From contig CAJNDS010001258.1 in assembly GCA_905221605.1 (NCBI GenBank), positions 577,357 through 617,356 of the forward strand: DNA of 40,000 bases, in the 5' to 3' direction. This stretch comes from Symbiodinium natans (lineage: Eukaryota > Sar > Dinophyceae > Suessiales > Symbiodiniaceae). Positions 21,492 through 35,500 of this stretch are shown here, piece by piece (within the stretch, counting starts at the first letter, position 1; the number at the start of each line of letters is the position of its first letter). Below the pieces are notes generated by a model. That model worked only from the letters and a program-made list of their open reading frames with translations, was not told the DNA's origin and did not search any database. Made by a program: the position numbers and the translations under genes.

Positions 21492-24400
21492 AGCGTTTTT
21501 AAGGTTTAGGGTTTAGGTTTAGGTTTTAGGGTCCTCTCCCGAAGTTTCGCTCAGGGTCGAGAGGAGGGGCATGGTTTAGATTTGTGGCTGAGGGTTTCGG
21601 ATGTTATGTGAAGGCTCGATGGGTAGTTCTAAGTAAACCTTATAGCCTCAAGCCCTGCAGCTGCCTTGAGGTTGCGAGTGTGCTGTGCTTTGGGGCGAAG
21701 CTTCAGAGTTCGAATTCAGGGTTGAGATGCTTCTAGGTTCAGAGTTCAGGGTGCGGCGGTCAGAAGGCCCGTTTTGCCCAGACCCTAAACCCTAGACCCT
21801 ACACCCTAAACCCTAGACCCTAGACCCTAGACCCTAGCCCTAGACCCTAAACCCTAAACCCTAAACCCTAAACCTCCCGCAATCCGATTCAGGCAGCGCA
21901 CCTTGGGGTGCGGGTCCTTTGGCCGCGTCAAGTTCGCAAAGTACAAGCCGGCCGCTGGCCGAAATTCCTATTAGGGTTTAGGGTTTAGGGTTTAGGGTTT
22001 AGGTTTAGGGTTTAGGGTTTCGGGTTTCGGGTTTAGGGTTTAGGGTTTAGGCTTTAATACAGGGGTCGGAAAAATGACTACGTACTAGTATTCCCTTCTG
22101 GCCCCCTTCTGTAATTATACTATAATAAGTCTCAGAAACCCTACTCTAATTATGAATGCCCCGATATTAAATTCCCATTCGGGTTGAGGGCATTAGGGCT
22201 GTCAGGGGTTTTCAGGCTTAGGAAAGTTTAGGGTTTTTGCGGCCTTTTGAGGTTTTTTTCGGGTCTAAGGCTTTAGGGCTTGTAGGGTTTTAGGGTTGTT
22301 CAGATCTTTTAGGGCTTTTAGGGTTTAGGGGCTACACTTTTTTTTGTAGCAAAGTGGTACCCCATTGCCCGAATTGGGTCAAGGCTCCCCTATCTTTAAA
22401 CGTAACCCTAAAACAATTACCCTTGTGATATGACTACTGGGCTGCCAAGCCCTATAGGCTTAAGTAGAGTTCGGGGGATTTAGGGATTGGTTAAGGGTTC
22501 CGAACCCTGAGCCCTAAACCCTGAACCCTAAACCCTAAACCCGAAACCCGAAACCCTACCCCCTAAACCCTGAACCCTGAACCCTGAACCCTGGACCCTG
22601 AACCCGACTCCCCCCCTCCAAAGGCTGATGCATTGGGGCTTGAGGGCTTTAAGGCTTGGGGAGCTGTAGGGTTTGGGGTTTAGCGGTGAATGTGGGGCTT
22701 GGGGCCTCTTTAAGAACTTGCAGGATCGCCTTAACATGGGGTTTGCCTTAAAACAGTGAAACCTGAACCCTTTCTTCAGTTAGGACCTCTTGATTGACTT
22801 TTTTGAACACAATGTTGGACCCTAAACCCTAAACCCTAAACCCTAAACCCTAAACCCTAAACCCTAAACCCTGAACCCTGAACCCTGAACCCTCAAATTC
22901 TCAACCCTGCAACCACCTAAGGATGGGAAGTTCTATGCTGTGAAGTTCATGAAGAAGCATGAGATCATCAAGCTCAAGCAGGTCAACACCTCGGCTTCAG
23001 AGAGAAGGCTTACTTAAAGCTTCATGGGTGTAGGTAGGGAATAGGGCTCAGGGTCAGGGTTTAGGGTTTGGGGTTTCGGGTTTAGGGTTAGGGTTCGGGG
23101 TTTAGGGCTTGGGCTCACAAGCAGGGCAGCCGTAGTAACCCCAAACCCCAAGCCCTAAACCCTTACCCTAAACCCTATTCCAGGGGCTTGGACAGAAGGG
23201 TTTATGGCTTTAGGCCTAGGGACCTACGACCTGAGGCCCTAAACTCGATTCGCTCTGTTGTTTTACCCTGAACCCTGAACCCTAAACCCTAAACCCTAAA
23301 CCCTACACCCTAAACTGCAGGCTGAAGGGTGCCCCGAAACAAGCACAACTCGACTCGACTCCTCTGCAAAACCCTCAGACCTAAAGCCCGAAACAGGGTT
23401 TAGGGTTTAGGGTTTAGGGTTTAGGGTTTAGGGTTGAGGGTTATCTTCCTCAGTAGCTGTGTGAGTACACTTTACCCTTTTTGGGATACGATAATCCCCT
23501 ATAGAACTGAACGTGTCCCCACTTTTTGGGGGCTTCTGAACCCAGCAACTAAGTTTCGGCCCTTGGGAGATGTTAGACCTTCAGGGCTTGGGGCTTTCTG
23601 GACAGAAACTTTAGGGTTTAGGGTTTAGGGTTTAGGGTTTAGGGTTTAGGGTTTAGGGTTTAGGGTTTAGGTGACCTGAAGCCCCGCTTGGGATCCTCTT
23701 GCAGAGGGTAATGCAGACCACACAGTCAACCTGACCCCAGAGCAATACGCTGGAGTGTACGGCTTTCGGGTTTTAAGCCTCTGTTTCCGACTCTTGAGTT
23801 CTAAGGCTTTGTAAGGTTTAGGGTCACCGGAAAAGAGAGCTGCTGACTCCATCCTTGCCACTCAGCTAGTCCAGGTGGATCACATCAACAACGAGAAGCG
23901 CCTGATGGCCCAGATTGCGCACCCCTTCATCGTCAACATGATGGGCTACACCAAGGCCTCCAACTCCAAAACCCCCTAAAGCCCCCAAACCCTGGGAAGT
24001 GTTTAGGGTTTAGGGTTTAGGGTTTAGGGTTTAGGGTTTAGGGTTTAGGGTTTAGGGTTTAGGGTTTAGGGTTTAGGGTTTAGGGAAACCCTAAACCCTA
24101 AACAACCCTAAACAACCCTAAACAACCCTAAGCCCCAAAAGCCCTAAACTCTAAAATCCCTCAAGCCTTTAGTCCCACGCCTCGGCCAACATTCTGCGTT
24201 GAGCGGCTCAAGACTTGCTGGGAGAGCACCCAAAAAACCCCAAACACTAAACACAAGTATGTTTTAGGGTTTAGGGTTTAGGGTTTAGGGTTTAGGGTTT
24301 AGGGTTTAGGGTTTGGGGTTTAGAAGCCCTACGCCCTAAACCGCCTAGACCCTCAACCCCGCACTCTGCAAACGCGAGCAAGGGTCTTTAAGATGCGAAG

Positions 24401-27400
24401 TGTCCCTTCACTCAAGGGCTGAAAGACAACAGTGCCAACATCAAGAACCTGCAGTTTAGGCTTTAGGGTTTCTGAGGAGAAGCCGGCCTTGTCGCAGTCT
24501 TCATTTGTTGCACACTTATCTTTTCTTCGTACTTATATGTGCATTAATTTACATTCATGTATGCCTGTTTATGTGTATTCTGGATGAAGGATAGCCTCTC
24601 GATGTAGCCCCAAAAGGTTGACCTTAGGAGGTTCCCCTTAAAGCCCTTGTTCCACAACCGTATACACCCTAAACCCTGTACCCTAGACCCAAAAACCCAA
24701 AACCCTAAACCCCAAACCCTAAACAACTGGCAGGATGAGCACTTTGTTTACATCGCCGGGGGCCCCTATGAGACACCCCCCTCTTTCCGGGGTTGTTTTG
24801 GAGTTTTGTGCAGCCCACAGCAATGTTTCAATCTCCAGAGGGCCGCCAAGTCCCAGACCCTAAGCCGTGAATCCTGAACCCGAAGCCCCAAACCCTAAAC
24901 CCATCCCCTCTCTGAGCTGAAGGATTTGCAGGTGCGTTGCCCTACCTTCCGAACCCCAGGACCTATTCTCTTGTAAGTTACCGAAGAATCCTATACAGGC
25001 TTTGGGTTTTGGGATTATGTTTAGGGCTTTTCAACCCTCAACCCTAAACACTGGAAACCCCGAACCCAACGCCGAACCTTCTCTTGAAAAACCCCTGCAC
25101 TGAGTTCGAGGGCATTGGGGCGCATGAGGGATTCTAGGGTTTAGGGTTTGGGGTTTAGGGTTTAGGGTTTTTGGGCCTCCCTAAGGCCTAGACCCTAGAC
25201 CCTCGACCCGAAACCCTAAACCCTGAGTTCGAGAGCTCGTGGCTATACGACCCTCTTTGACGGGAAAACTTTTCCAAGCTTGAACTTCTCTCAGTGTTGC
25301 GGGGGGGGGGGGGGGGGGCGGTTTGGGGTATAATTTGGGTTTTAGAGTTCAGGTTCTGTTCCTCCTCCAGGGTTGAGGGTTTAGGGTTTAGGGCTTAGGG
25401 TGGACATGGGTCCACGGGTCGAGCAAGTAGGCCTTTATGAACTTGCTGACGGGGTTGGGGTTTGTGGTTTTTGGGGAAAATTAGGGATTTGGGGTGTTTG
25501 GGTTTTTTGGGGGGATTAGGGATTTGGGGCCTGAGGCTCTCTCCGAAATTAGGGACATGGCTAAGCAGCGTGCGCTGGTCCTGGAGGAGCTGGTCGAGAA
25601 CAACTTCATCCAGCTGACCCCGCCAGCATCAACCTGGATAGCCTGGCAACACTTGCCCTGGAAAGGTGAGGAAAGCTCAACGTCAGGACTCAGCTTGTGG
25701 CCACTCCAGTATTGGAAGCGGAGGCTCTGGGGGTTTAGGGTACAGGCTGCCCATATCAACCCTAAACCCCCTAAACCCTAAACCCTGAACCCTAAACACC
25801 GAACTTGGGGCAAGTAGGTGACCCTTTCGTCCTGCCATAAACCTTAAGAGTTTTTTCTACGCTTCGGGTGCAGGGTGGCAGATCTCGCCCCCCCGAGGGG
25901 CTTTGGGGCTTGAGGTTTGCAGGACTAGGGTTCAGGGTTGAGGCTTAGGGTTGAGATAAGTCGGGCCACAGCTTCGAGAGAAGAGCCATGAAGGTCAAAA
26001 CCCCCCCCAAAGCCCATAAGCCCCAAACTCTCAATGTCTTGGGTGTGCCTTGCGGTGGACAGCATGCTCTAGCCCTAAACCCTAAACCCTAAACCCTCAA
26101 CTGTGAAAGGCCCTTAGAGTTTCTATCCGCGAACTTCAGAGTCGTCACCCCCCTCCCACCCCACCCCCAAATTAACCCTACACCTCCCCCAACCCAACCA
26201 ACCCTCCAATTTTGAAAGAAAGGATCAGCCTAAACCCTAAACCCTAAACCCTAAACCCTAAACCCTAAACCCTAAACCCTAAACCCTAAACCCGAAACCC
26301 CAGCACCCTAAAACCACCCGAAGCCCCAAACCCTTCGTAACTCTTCCACCCCCCGCGACTGGCAAGGTCATGGAGTGCATCAGCGGCGGAGAGCTCTTCA
26401 CTCACCTGCGACGGGCGCGCCCGGGGGAAGGGGTTTGGGGTTTGGGGTTTAGGGTTTAGGGTTTAGGGTTTAGGGTTTCGGGTTTAGGGTTTAGGGTTCA
26501 GGGCTTAGGGGGATGACTGAGGCGGTGGGAGGGGACTAGAGCTTGGGAGTACCCTAGGAACACCGAACCTGCGTTTTTAAAAGGTTGACATAAGAGTCGT
26601 CTCTACTTATTATTTGTGCTTTGATTTCATCTTTAGGGTTTGGGTGTGGAGGGGTTGTTGGTCTTTATGATCATGGGTAATAAGGTTTAGGGTCCAGGTT
26701 GTCGAGATGTGTTGAGTGGGCCCAGCTGATTATAAGTTGAGTTTTTGCGTGCCCGTATGACGGTTACAAGTGCCATGACGTAGGTTGTACTTTTTTACTT
26801 TTCTTTTCATTTCTGGTATACCAAACCCCTCAACCCTAAACAATACAAGGTATTCAGCGTTTAGGCTTATCTTCTTGCAAGGACTTGTGGACATATCGGG
26901 TTGAGGGTTTAGGGTTCTTGTCTTTGGCTTGTTGTTGGAGGTTTCGCGTGCGGCGGGCAGTTGTGCTGGAGGGCTTCTAAGCCCTTAAGGCTTCTGCAGA
27001 TTTTGGGGCCAAAGCACTATGAACCCAAACGCTAAACCCTTCACCCCGAAACCTTCACCCCTAAATCCGAAACCCTGAGCCTTGAGACGGACACCCTCCC
27101 AAGGGCTTGCCGTGTTGGGCTCATAGGTTTAGGGTTGGGTTTGAGGCGTAACCCTTCCAGAATCGGACCCTACGAAAAGTCTTACGGGCTCAATGTCCTT
27201 GTAACGCCAGGGTTCGGTATACACAGAGGCCCACGGTGTCGAGAGAAGTTGTAGCCGGTAGACTCCTACCCAGTAGACGTCCCCCTGAACCCTGAACCTA
27301 AACCCTCTAACCCCTAAGGGTCGTGGGTTCATGCATAGATCAGAGCAGACTCACATCAACTCAGCCCTCAGCCCTTCGGCCTTGCGGAAAAGGCGCGCAA

Positions 27401-30400
27401 GTTCACGGATGAGCAAAGCAAGTTCTATGGCCTGCAGGCGGGCCCTGCAAAAGCCCAAACTCGAAGCCCAAACTCGAAGCCCGTAGCCCTAAACCCTAAA
27501 CCCTAAACCTTACACCCTATTAGGGCTTATTTCTGACCCGTGAAACCCTAATCCCTATAAGCCTTAACGTCTTTCCCGCCTGAAACTCCGAACCCCCAGC
27601 AACACATTGTTTTGGATTAAGCTGGAAGCTTCGGGCTTGTGCTTTAGTCTTGTCTTCCAGACATAATCCCACTTATTCCAAGATAATCAGTCATAATTAG
27701 TGGCAAGGCATTTCCCCCCCCCCCACTCAATTCGCGACCCCTTTAGGTTTTTAGCTGGAATGCAGGAGCCTATCTATAAGTAGCAAAGTTAGGTCCTCAT
27801 AGCCCCTATGTAGTTGCAACGTAAAGTACCGAAATACCCATTCTGTTCAAATTGCTCCTGGCCCTCATTGTACCTAAACCCTAAACCCTAAACCCTAAAC
27901 CCTAAACCCTAAACCCGAAACCCGAAACCCGAAACCCGAAACCCGACCCTAAACCCTAAACCCTAAACCCTAAACCCTAAACCCTAAACCCCTGAACTGG
28001 GGACCTTAGGTCTCTCCCCTAGAGTCAAGGTGAGCGCCCACTTGTAGGCTGCTGGGTGAGGGGCTGCTGTTAAAATTCCGGCTAAACCCTAAACCCCTAA
28101 ACCCCTAAACCCTAAACCCTCAACCTTAAACCCTAAACCCTAAACCCTAGGCACTTAAAGGTGCTGAATGTCCATCCTGGGACTTGCAGTTCATACGCAG
28201 CTGGGTAGTTCTCTACATGAAAGGGTCCTTTTGATCTCTTTGATTTCCTAAGAATCTGGTGAGCCCGGGGGCATCCACCAATGGAAAGATGCTGTTCACC
28301 TCGGGGGACGTCCACTAATGGTAAAACGCTCTTAGCTGTCTGCCGGCTGGTTCTTCGGACTTTAACCTTTTGGGTGTTTGGTAGAAACTACAAAAAGGAG
28401 CCTGCAAGGTAAACTTTTGGGAGGGGTTCAGAAGTCAGCCAAGTGCTGTGAAATCTTGTGACGCCCTCAGAAGTAGGAGTTGGTGCCATGAGGCCATTTG
28501 GACCTGATATAGCTTTGGGGAAGCTTTGAACAACACAATACCAAGAGGGTCCATTTGTATTACTATTATGGAATTAGATACCCCAAAATCATACTAAATA
28601 GGGTTTTGGGGTACCCAATTCCATAATAGTCCTACAAGGGGACCCTCTGGGATAGGTTGAATGATGATCGGCTCCACTACTCCTTTTCATCGATGCGTAG
28701 ACCCAACTGACAAATCGTATTCGTGCAGGTTGTAAACAAAAACGAAGACGATGATGCCATGGTATAGTTCTCCCAGAGTAAGGTTCACCGTTGTAGCGTC
28801 TAGACTCCTAACTAACCCTCAACACAAACCCTAAACCCCTCAACCCTCCAGCTCTAAAACCTCAACCCTCAACCCTGAACCCTCAAACCCTAGACCCTTA
28901 ACCCTAAACCCTAAACCCTAAACCCTAAACCCTAAACCCTCAAACCCTAAACCCTAAACCCTAAACCCTAAACCCAGCGCCCAACCCTCAGCGCAGGTGG
29001 CGGCTGCCTTTGCCCACATCCACAGCTCGGGCCCCACCTTTAGGGTTTAGGGTTTAGGGTTTAGGGTTTAGGGTTTAGCTCGAGTGGTAGCCTCATGGTA
29101 CCCTTTTTTCCCGTTGTTTTGGTTCAGGGGTTCCCTTGATAAAGTAACCAGCCCGTCCAAAAGGGTCCTCTTATCATATTCAAAAAGGTGAAGAATTCCC
29201 CACAAAAACCTGCCCCTTCGTGGCTATAGAACCTACAATTCCCTGCTCCCCCATTTCCATTTGACAACTGGGACGTAAACAGCAGGCCCCTTTCAAGTCA
29301 AAGAAACTATAGTACTTATAATGCAATATAGGGCCCTTATACACATAGCAAAGGAGTTCCCCGTCTTGATGTTTCAGGGTGGTTGTCTCTTGAGCCCTCA
29401 ATCCCCTCCCCCTAATCACCTGCAAAGGCACTAAAACCAGTCTCAACAGAGACGGCTTAGGGTTCATGACAACCCAAAACCCTGAACCCCCTAAACCCTG
29501 AACCCTTTTATTGAGTCTTTTGCTGAGCAGCACCCCGGCAAACCTGTACAGTCACCGAGGGTGCCCCGAACCCTGGCGGGATCCTCCGACAACCAAAGTT
29601 CATTGGATCTCACCGAAACCCTTGTGTTTTGCGCAAGCAGAACCCGCGCCCTAAACCCTAAGCCCTAAACAGCCGGAAGCCCACCTCTTCAAGCTGTCTC
29701 CCCACGATGTTGCGTCGTGTTCTAGCGTCTGAGCGCGAGCCCATCCTTACCTCAACTCCTAAGCACGAAGAGACCTTAAAAGCTGTAATGCCCCAAAGCC
29801 CTAGCCCTAAACCCTAAACCCTAAACCCTAAACCCCAAACACTAAACCCTAAACCCTAAACAAACCGAGGCAAGAACATCATCCACCGCGACCTGAAGCC
29901 GGAGAATATCCTCCTCTGCCGGGGGCTTTCCTGTCGTCCCGGTTCGGAAAGAGGGTTAGGGTTTAGGGTGGGGTCTAGGGTCTAGGGTTGGGTTCAGGGG
30001 GATTAAGGCTCAAAGGTTTAGTGCTAGTGCTTGTGGGGGGTTGGGGGAGGAGGCGGCGGGGCGGGGGGGGGGGGGGGGGGGCAGGTTGTAGTTGGTGCAA
30101 GTTTAAGGCAATCATGGGGAATGAGATGAAAGACTTGTGGATATGGCCGCAGAGACCGAGGGGTCTACGGGGGTTGTACTTGGAGGTTCATGGGTGCTTC
30201 TAGCCCCCATTGGAAGTCTACGTATAACCCACTTAGGGGATTTAGGGATAGCCCCAAGTGTAAGTGTGAACCTCCAAGTAGGGTTTGGAGGGGGCTACAG
30301 TACCAGAGTTTCGCATTGGCTCGGCCCCCGGTTTGCAGCTACACCAGGGAGGCCGGGGGTTTGGGTGATGTGGTGTTCTACGCCCGAGACTATTAAGTTC

Positions 30401-32519
30401 CAAGCCCGAAAACTTACTTCGCCAACTTGTGACTTTTTGGTTTCCCTGACCAGTAGGCAGAATTAAGTTGAACCTTTGTTTTCTCTCTCTTGGCGGTTGA
30501 AGAAGTAAGGAAACGCCTAACCCTGGGTTTTTGCTGCTGCTAGGCCGACTCTTGAGCTCTAATGGCACTGAGTCTCCTGAACTTGTTTAGGGTTTAGGGT
30601 TCGGGGTTTAGGGTTTAGGGTTTCGGGTTTAGGGTTTAGGGTTTAGGGTTTAGGGTTTAGGGTTTAGGGTTTGCACCGATGAGCCTCAGACCGGAAGTCC
30701 TCAGCCCTGCGCCCTGTACCCTAAACCTACAAACCCTAACCCCTTAAACCCATAACCTCTAAACCAACAACCTAAAAACCCTAAACCCCAAACCCCCTCA
30801 AGCACTAGTGTTACACTGCTGAAGCCCTAAAATACCCTAAACCCTAGACGGGTTTGATAAAGCCTATAAACCCAAAAACCCCAAAACCTAGAAGCCCTTA
30901 ATCCCAAACCCCTAAAGCCCTAAAACCCTTAAGCCCTCAATCCTAAACCCCTAAACGCTCTAAAGTTCTAAAACCCCAAAGCCTCTGAACCCTAAGCTCT
31001 AACACGCTAAACCCTAAGACCATAAACCCTAAAACGCATAAACCCAAAAACCCCTAAATGGTTGGGCTGAAATTCTGAAAGGCCCGAATGGGTACTCCAA
31101 GCTGACGGATTTCGGCTTTGCGAAGATTGTGGAGCCAGGTCGGCGGACCCGATCTGCGACTGTTCGGAACTTTCGGGTTTAGGGTTTAGGGTTTCGAGGG
31201 TTTAGAGCGTTTAGAGGGTTTAGAGCTTAGGGTTTAGGGTTTGGGGTTAGGGCTTGCGGTTTAGGGTTTAGAGTTTCTTGGGTGTAGGAGTCGAGAAACG
31301 AGTGCCAACATGACTTCTTTGCAATCCCCATACACCCCCTAAGTGTGCAAACTGCCTCAAGTACTAGGACCCAGAGTAGGCCCTTAGTTTTAGGGTTTAG
31401 GGCTTAGGGTTTCGGGTTTAGGGTTTCGGGCTAGGGCCCGGAGTAGGCCCTTCTTCCCTTTTTCTAGGGTTTAGGTTCCCTTAGAAGCCCCTTTAAGACC
31501 AAAAAAAGGCCACCCTTCTTGTTCCTTGGCTGCTCTTGGGTCTAGAGTAGCTCTTCGGAGTAAAAGAACCCCTAAACCCTAAGCCCTAAGCCCTAAATCC
31601 TAAACCCTAAACCCTAAACCCTAGCCCTAAACCCCAAACCCTTCGTGTCCAATGGGGCTTCCGGTTTTGAAGGCATTTAGTGTTTGATGGCTCCGGGGGA
31701 GCGGGTTTAGGGCTAGGGTTTAGGGCTAAGGGCTGAGGGTCTAGGGTTGGGTTAGAGTTCAGGTTTAGGGTTGAGGTCGGTCCGAACGCTTGACGCCAGG
31801 CACTCGCACCTACACGCTCTGTGGCACCCCAGAGTACATCGCACCGGAGGTCCTTCTCAACAAGGCCCACTCTTACTATTTGCTCAAGGGCCCCAAAAGA
31901 ATCAACAGCCATAATCCCTATATTGCCCTTATAAGGAAGAATATCTCAACAAGGCCACTTTTGGGGTTTGCTGGGTTTTGGAGTACTATACTTCAATACT
32001 GTTTTGGGTTGTGGGTTCCTATTGTAGCTACTTATACCTAAAAAGTTACATCTCAACAATGACTCAACAAGGCCACTTACTATTTGCTTAAGAACCCCAA
32101 AAGAATCAAAAGCCACAATCCCTATATTACCCTTATAAGGAAGATTCTCTTTTGTTGGGAGGGGGGGGGGTTCTTAAGCAATTGCTAGAACTGTTGGGGT
32201 TTAGAGTGTAGGTTTCAGAGTCTATAGGGTTAAAACCCTAAACCCCAAACCCTTTGTCGTATTCCCTGAGCCCTTCAAGCCCTGAACCCTAAACTCTTCA
32301 AGCCCTGAATCCTAAAGCCTTCAAGCCCTACAAAGCGCCGAATGTTTTTATGGGCCTTGTCGGTTTTCAGGCTGTACGAGGTTGATTAGGGTTTAGGGCT
32401 TAGGGCAGGGATTTTTGCTTGAGTGTGACAGTCACAGACATCCCAGAGAAGGAGACCCTAACCGAAATCCTCAACCAAACGAAAGCACAGTGAGGGTTTT
32501 GGTTGCGCTGCCCGTCTCA

Positions 32520-32556
<37 letters not shown>

Positions 32557-35500
32557 TCCTTTTTGATTCTAGCTTTCTCCACATTTCGCTAACCTACACC
32601 GTTTCTCCACATTTCGCTAACCTAAGCCCTTTCTCCACATTTCGCTCACCTAAACCCTAAACCCTAAACCCGTAATTGATTGCGTGAATCTTCTGCCTTA
32701 AGCCCTGCAAGTACCAACACCTGGACTTTAGACCTTCCAACCCTACACCCTAAACCCTAAACCCCTAACCCTAAACCCTAAGCCCTAAACCCTAAACCCT
32801 AAATCCTAAACCCTAACCCGAAACCCTACACCCCAGGGCAGCTCCCAACCCGAACTGCACCTTCGAAGCCCGACAACTACACCTGAGCGCCCTCAAAAAA
32901 AGTTAATCCCCAAGCCCCAGACCACCTGGAAGCCCGAAAACCTAAATCCTGAAAAGATAGCCCTAACCCCCCCCCCCCCCTCCCTCAACCCTAAACCCTA
33001 AACCCTAAACCCTCAACCCTAAACCCTAAACCCTAAACCCTAAACCCCAAACCCCAAACCCCAAACCCCAAACCCTAAACCCTACACGGCCTAAGCCCTC
33101 AGCCCGAAACAGGGGCATGGCAAGCCAGTTGACTGGTGGACCCTGGGCACCTTGGGTTTAGGGTTTAGGGTTTAGGGTTCAGGGTTTAGGGTTTAGGGTG
33201 TAGGGTTTAGGATTTAGGGTTTAGGGTTTAGGGTTTAGGGTTTAGGGTTTCCGGGTTGAGGGAAAACCCTGAAGTTTGGGGCTGAGGGTTCAGGGTTCAA
33301 GGGTTCAGGATTTAGGGGTTCAGGGTTAAGGGTTCAGGGAGGGTTTAGGGTTTAGGATTTAGGGTTTAGGGTTTAGGGTTTAGGGTTCAGGGTTTAGGGT
33401 TTAGGGTTTCGGGTTCAGGGTTAAGGGTTCAGGGTTTAGCGCACGAGAGCCCGCCAGTTCCGCCTTGCCCTGCTTCGTTGGCTCCGAAGTAGTTGAGGGT
33501 TTGGGGTTTTTGGGGTTTTGGGGGTTTTGGGGTTTTTGGGCGCTAAACCCTAAACCCCAAACCCTGAACCCTAAACCCTGGATTTGGGGGTTTTGGGTTT
33601 TGGGGGTTTCGGGGTTGGAGTTCCGGGTTCGAAAAACCGCATGATCTACAGGGCGCCGTCCCCCCAACTATTCTACAGGTAGAAACTCCTCACCTCAGTT
33701 CTTGTACTTCGAAACCCAACTGAGGTGCCTTATGCGTAAGAACACGATCTAGGGCTTCTAAACCCTAAACCCTACACCCTAAACCCTAAACCCTAAACCC
33801 TAAACCCTAAACCCTAATCCCTAATCCTTAATCCCTAAACCCTAAACCCTAAACCCTAAACCCTAAACCCTAAACCCTAAACCCTAAACCCTTTTCTGTG
33901 CCTTCTGGGGCTTTCAGGGCTTTTTGGGACTTAGAGCTTCCATGGGGCCTTGGGGAAGAGGCGCTTCCTGAAATCAAGCTAGGAGGATCCTCAGATCCTG
34001 CTAGGGTTTAGGGTTTAGGGTTTAGGGTTCAGGGTTTAGGGTTCGGGGTTCGGGGTTCGGGGTTCGGGGTTCGGGGTTCGGGGTTCAGGGTTCGGGGTGG
34101 CTTCGAAAGACAAGGATTTTGGTAGGGTTTAGAGTTGCGAGGTTGGGCCTGCGACGCCTACACCCTAAACCCTAAACCCTGAACCCCAAACCCCAAACCC
34201 TAAACCCTAAACCCCAAACCCTAAACCCTAAACCCTAAACCCATTTCCATGGGAAAATGCTGGGTTGGAGAGCCCCAGGCATCCTGATCTACGAGATGAT
34301 CTGCGGCCAGCCTCCATTCTGCGACGAGGACCATGCAAGCCCTCTTGAGGGTTTAGGGGTTAGGGGTTTGGAGGTTAGGGTTTAGGGTTTAGGGGTAGGG
34401 TACGTAGTTTCATGGGCCGTTAGTATGGTCCCTAACCTCCTCTTAACGGATTCTGATGGGCCCTTTGATAGGTATAGGGTATATAAGGGGTATATATGAA
34501 GTACCCTTTGAAGGGCCCATACTAAGGGACCCTTCGAAGCCGTAAGTAAATGCGAAGCCTTTCAGCCCTAAACCCTAAACTCGAAGCTTATCCCAACACC
34601 CTGCAACCCTGAACCCGAATCACCCCGGAATCGTAGAAGCAAAAGCCCTAAACCCTAAACCCTAAACCCTAAACCCTAAACCCTAAACCCTAAACCCTAA
34701 ACCCTAAACCCTAAACCCTAAACCCTAAACCCTAAACGCCCTAAAAGCCCTAAAAGCCCTAAAAGCCCTAAACCCTAAAACCTAAAGCCAGCTCTGAAGC
34801 CCTGAACCTCATCACCCTAGGCTCCTGCCTTAAGCCCCCAGCGCCCCAAGCTTCAAAACAACCTCCAACCCAGGACTTTCCATGGAAATGGGTTTGGGGT
34901 TTAGGGTTTGGGGTTTAGGGTTTAGGGTTTAGGGCTTAGGGTTTAGGGTTTAGGGTTTAGGGTTTAGGGTTTTTGCCTCTAGCAGGACCCCATGGGCATC
35001 TATCAGAAGATTTTGGCGGGCAAGGTGGGAGAGGGGGAGGGGTAGGGGGGGGAGGGAGCCCTAAACCCTGAAACCCAAACCCCCGCAAAAGCGCCGAGTT
35101 TTGCTCTGTACTTTGGGGGTGGAGGGGGGGGGGGGCGGGGGGAGCCGCAGGGTTAAGGTCTCAGGGTTTAGGCTTTCATGGCCCAAGCCCCCGTGGGGCG
35201 TCCTGCGCGGAATTCGCCCTAGCCCTTGGCACAGCATGTTCAGCTCTCTACCCCCCTTTTCTTGGTACCCCTGTGGTACCCTTTACCCTTTTTTTGGTTC
35301 TGGTTTCCCTTAAAAAGCAACCAACCAAAAAAATAGGTGCCCTTATTGTAACATGGTTACTGGGCTACTAAGTTCTATTATCTCGACTGTCGTAGGTTCT
35401 AAACCCTAAACCCTAAACCCTAAACCCTAAACCCTAAACCCTAAACCCAAAACCCAAAACCCAAAACCCAAAACCCAAAACCCAAAACCCAAAACCCAAA

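Larger units (their letters stand above)
15673..21892 (+). other. Intron 5: 6.2 kb, repeats plus unassigned coding-like islands
   Basis: The largest intron. It holds telomere-like arrays (15941-15968, 16092-16157, 16485-16518, 16638-16706, 17342-17425, 18679-18753, 20829-20897), nonamer arrays (17855-17943 and 18091-18225), a decamer array (19130-19193), several MITE-like elements and a CT microsatellite (21461-21488). Coding-like islands at 16719-16774, about 18022-18105 and 18768-18814 are listed separately. If they are exons of this gene, this intron is really three or four shorter ones. Confidence 0.5.

Noticed and set aside
24426-24454. Coding-like DNSANIKNLQ between exons 8 and 9.
   Set aside because: It lacks an AG|G acceptor and a usable donor, and splicing 23955 directly to 24734 gives the exact PKA spacing without it.
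30137-30568. Open frames of about 108 codons on both strands in intron 13.
   Set aside because: They cross a palindromic element, lack protein-like composition over their length, and have no partner exons.
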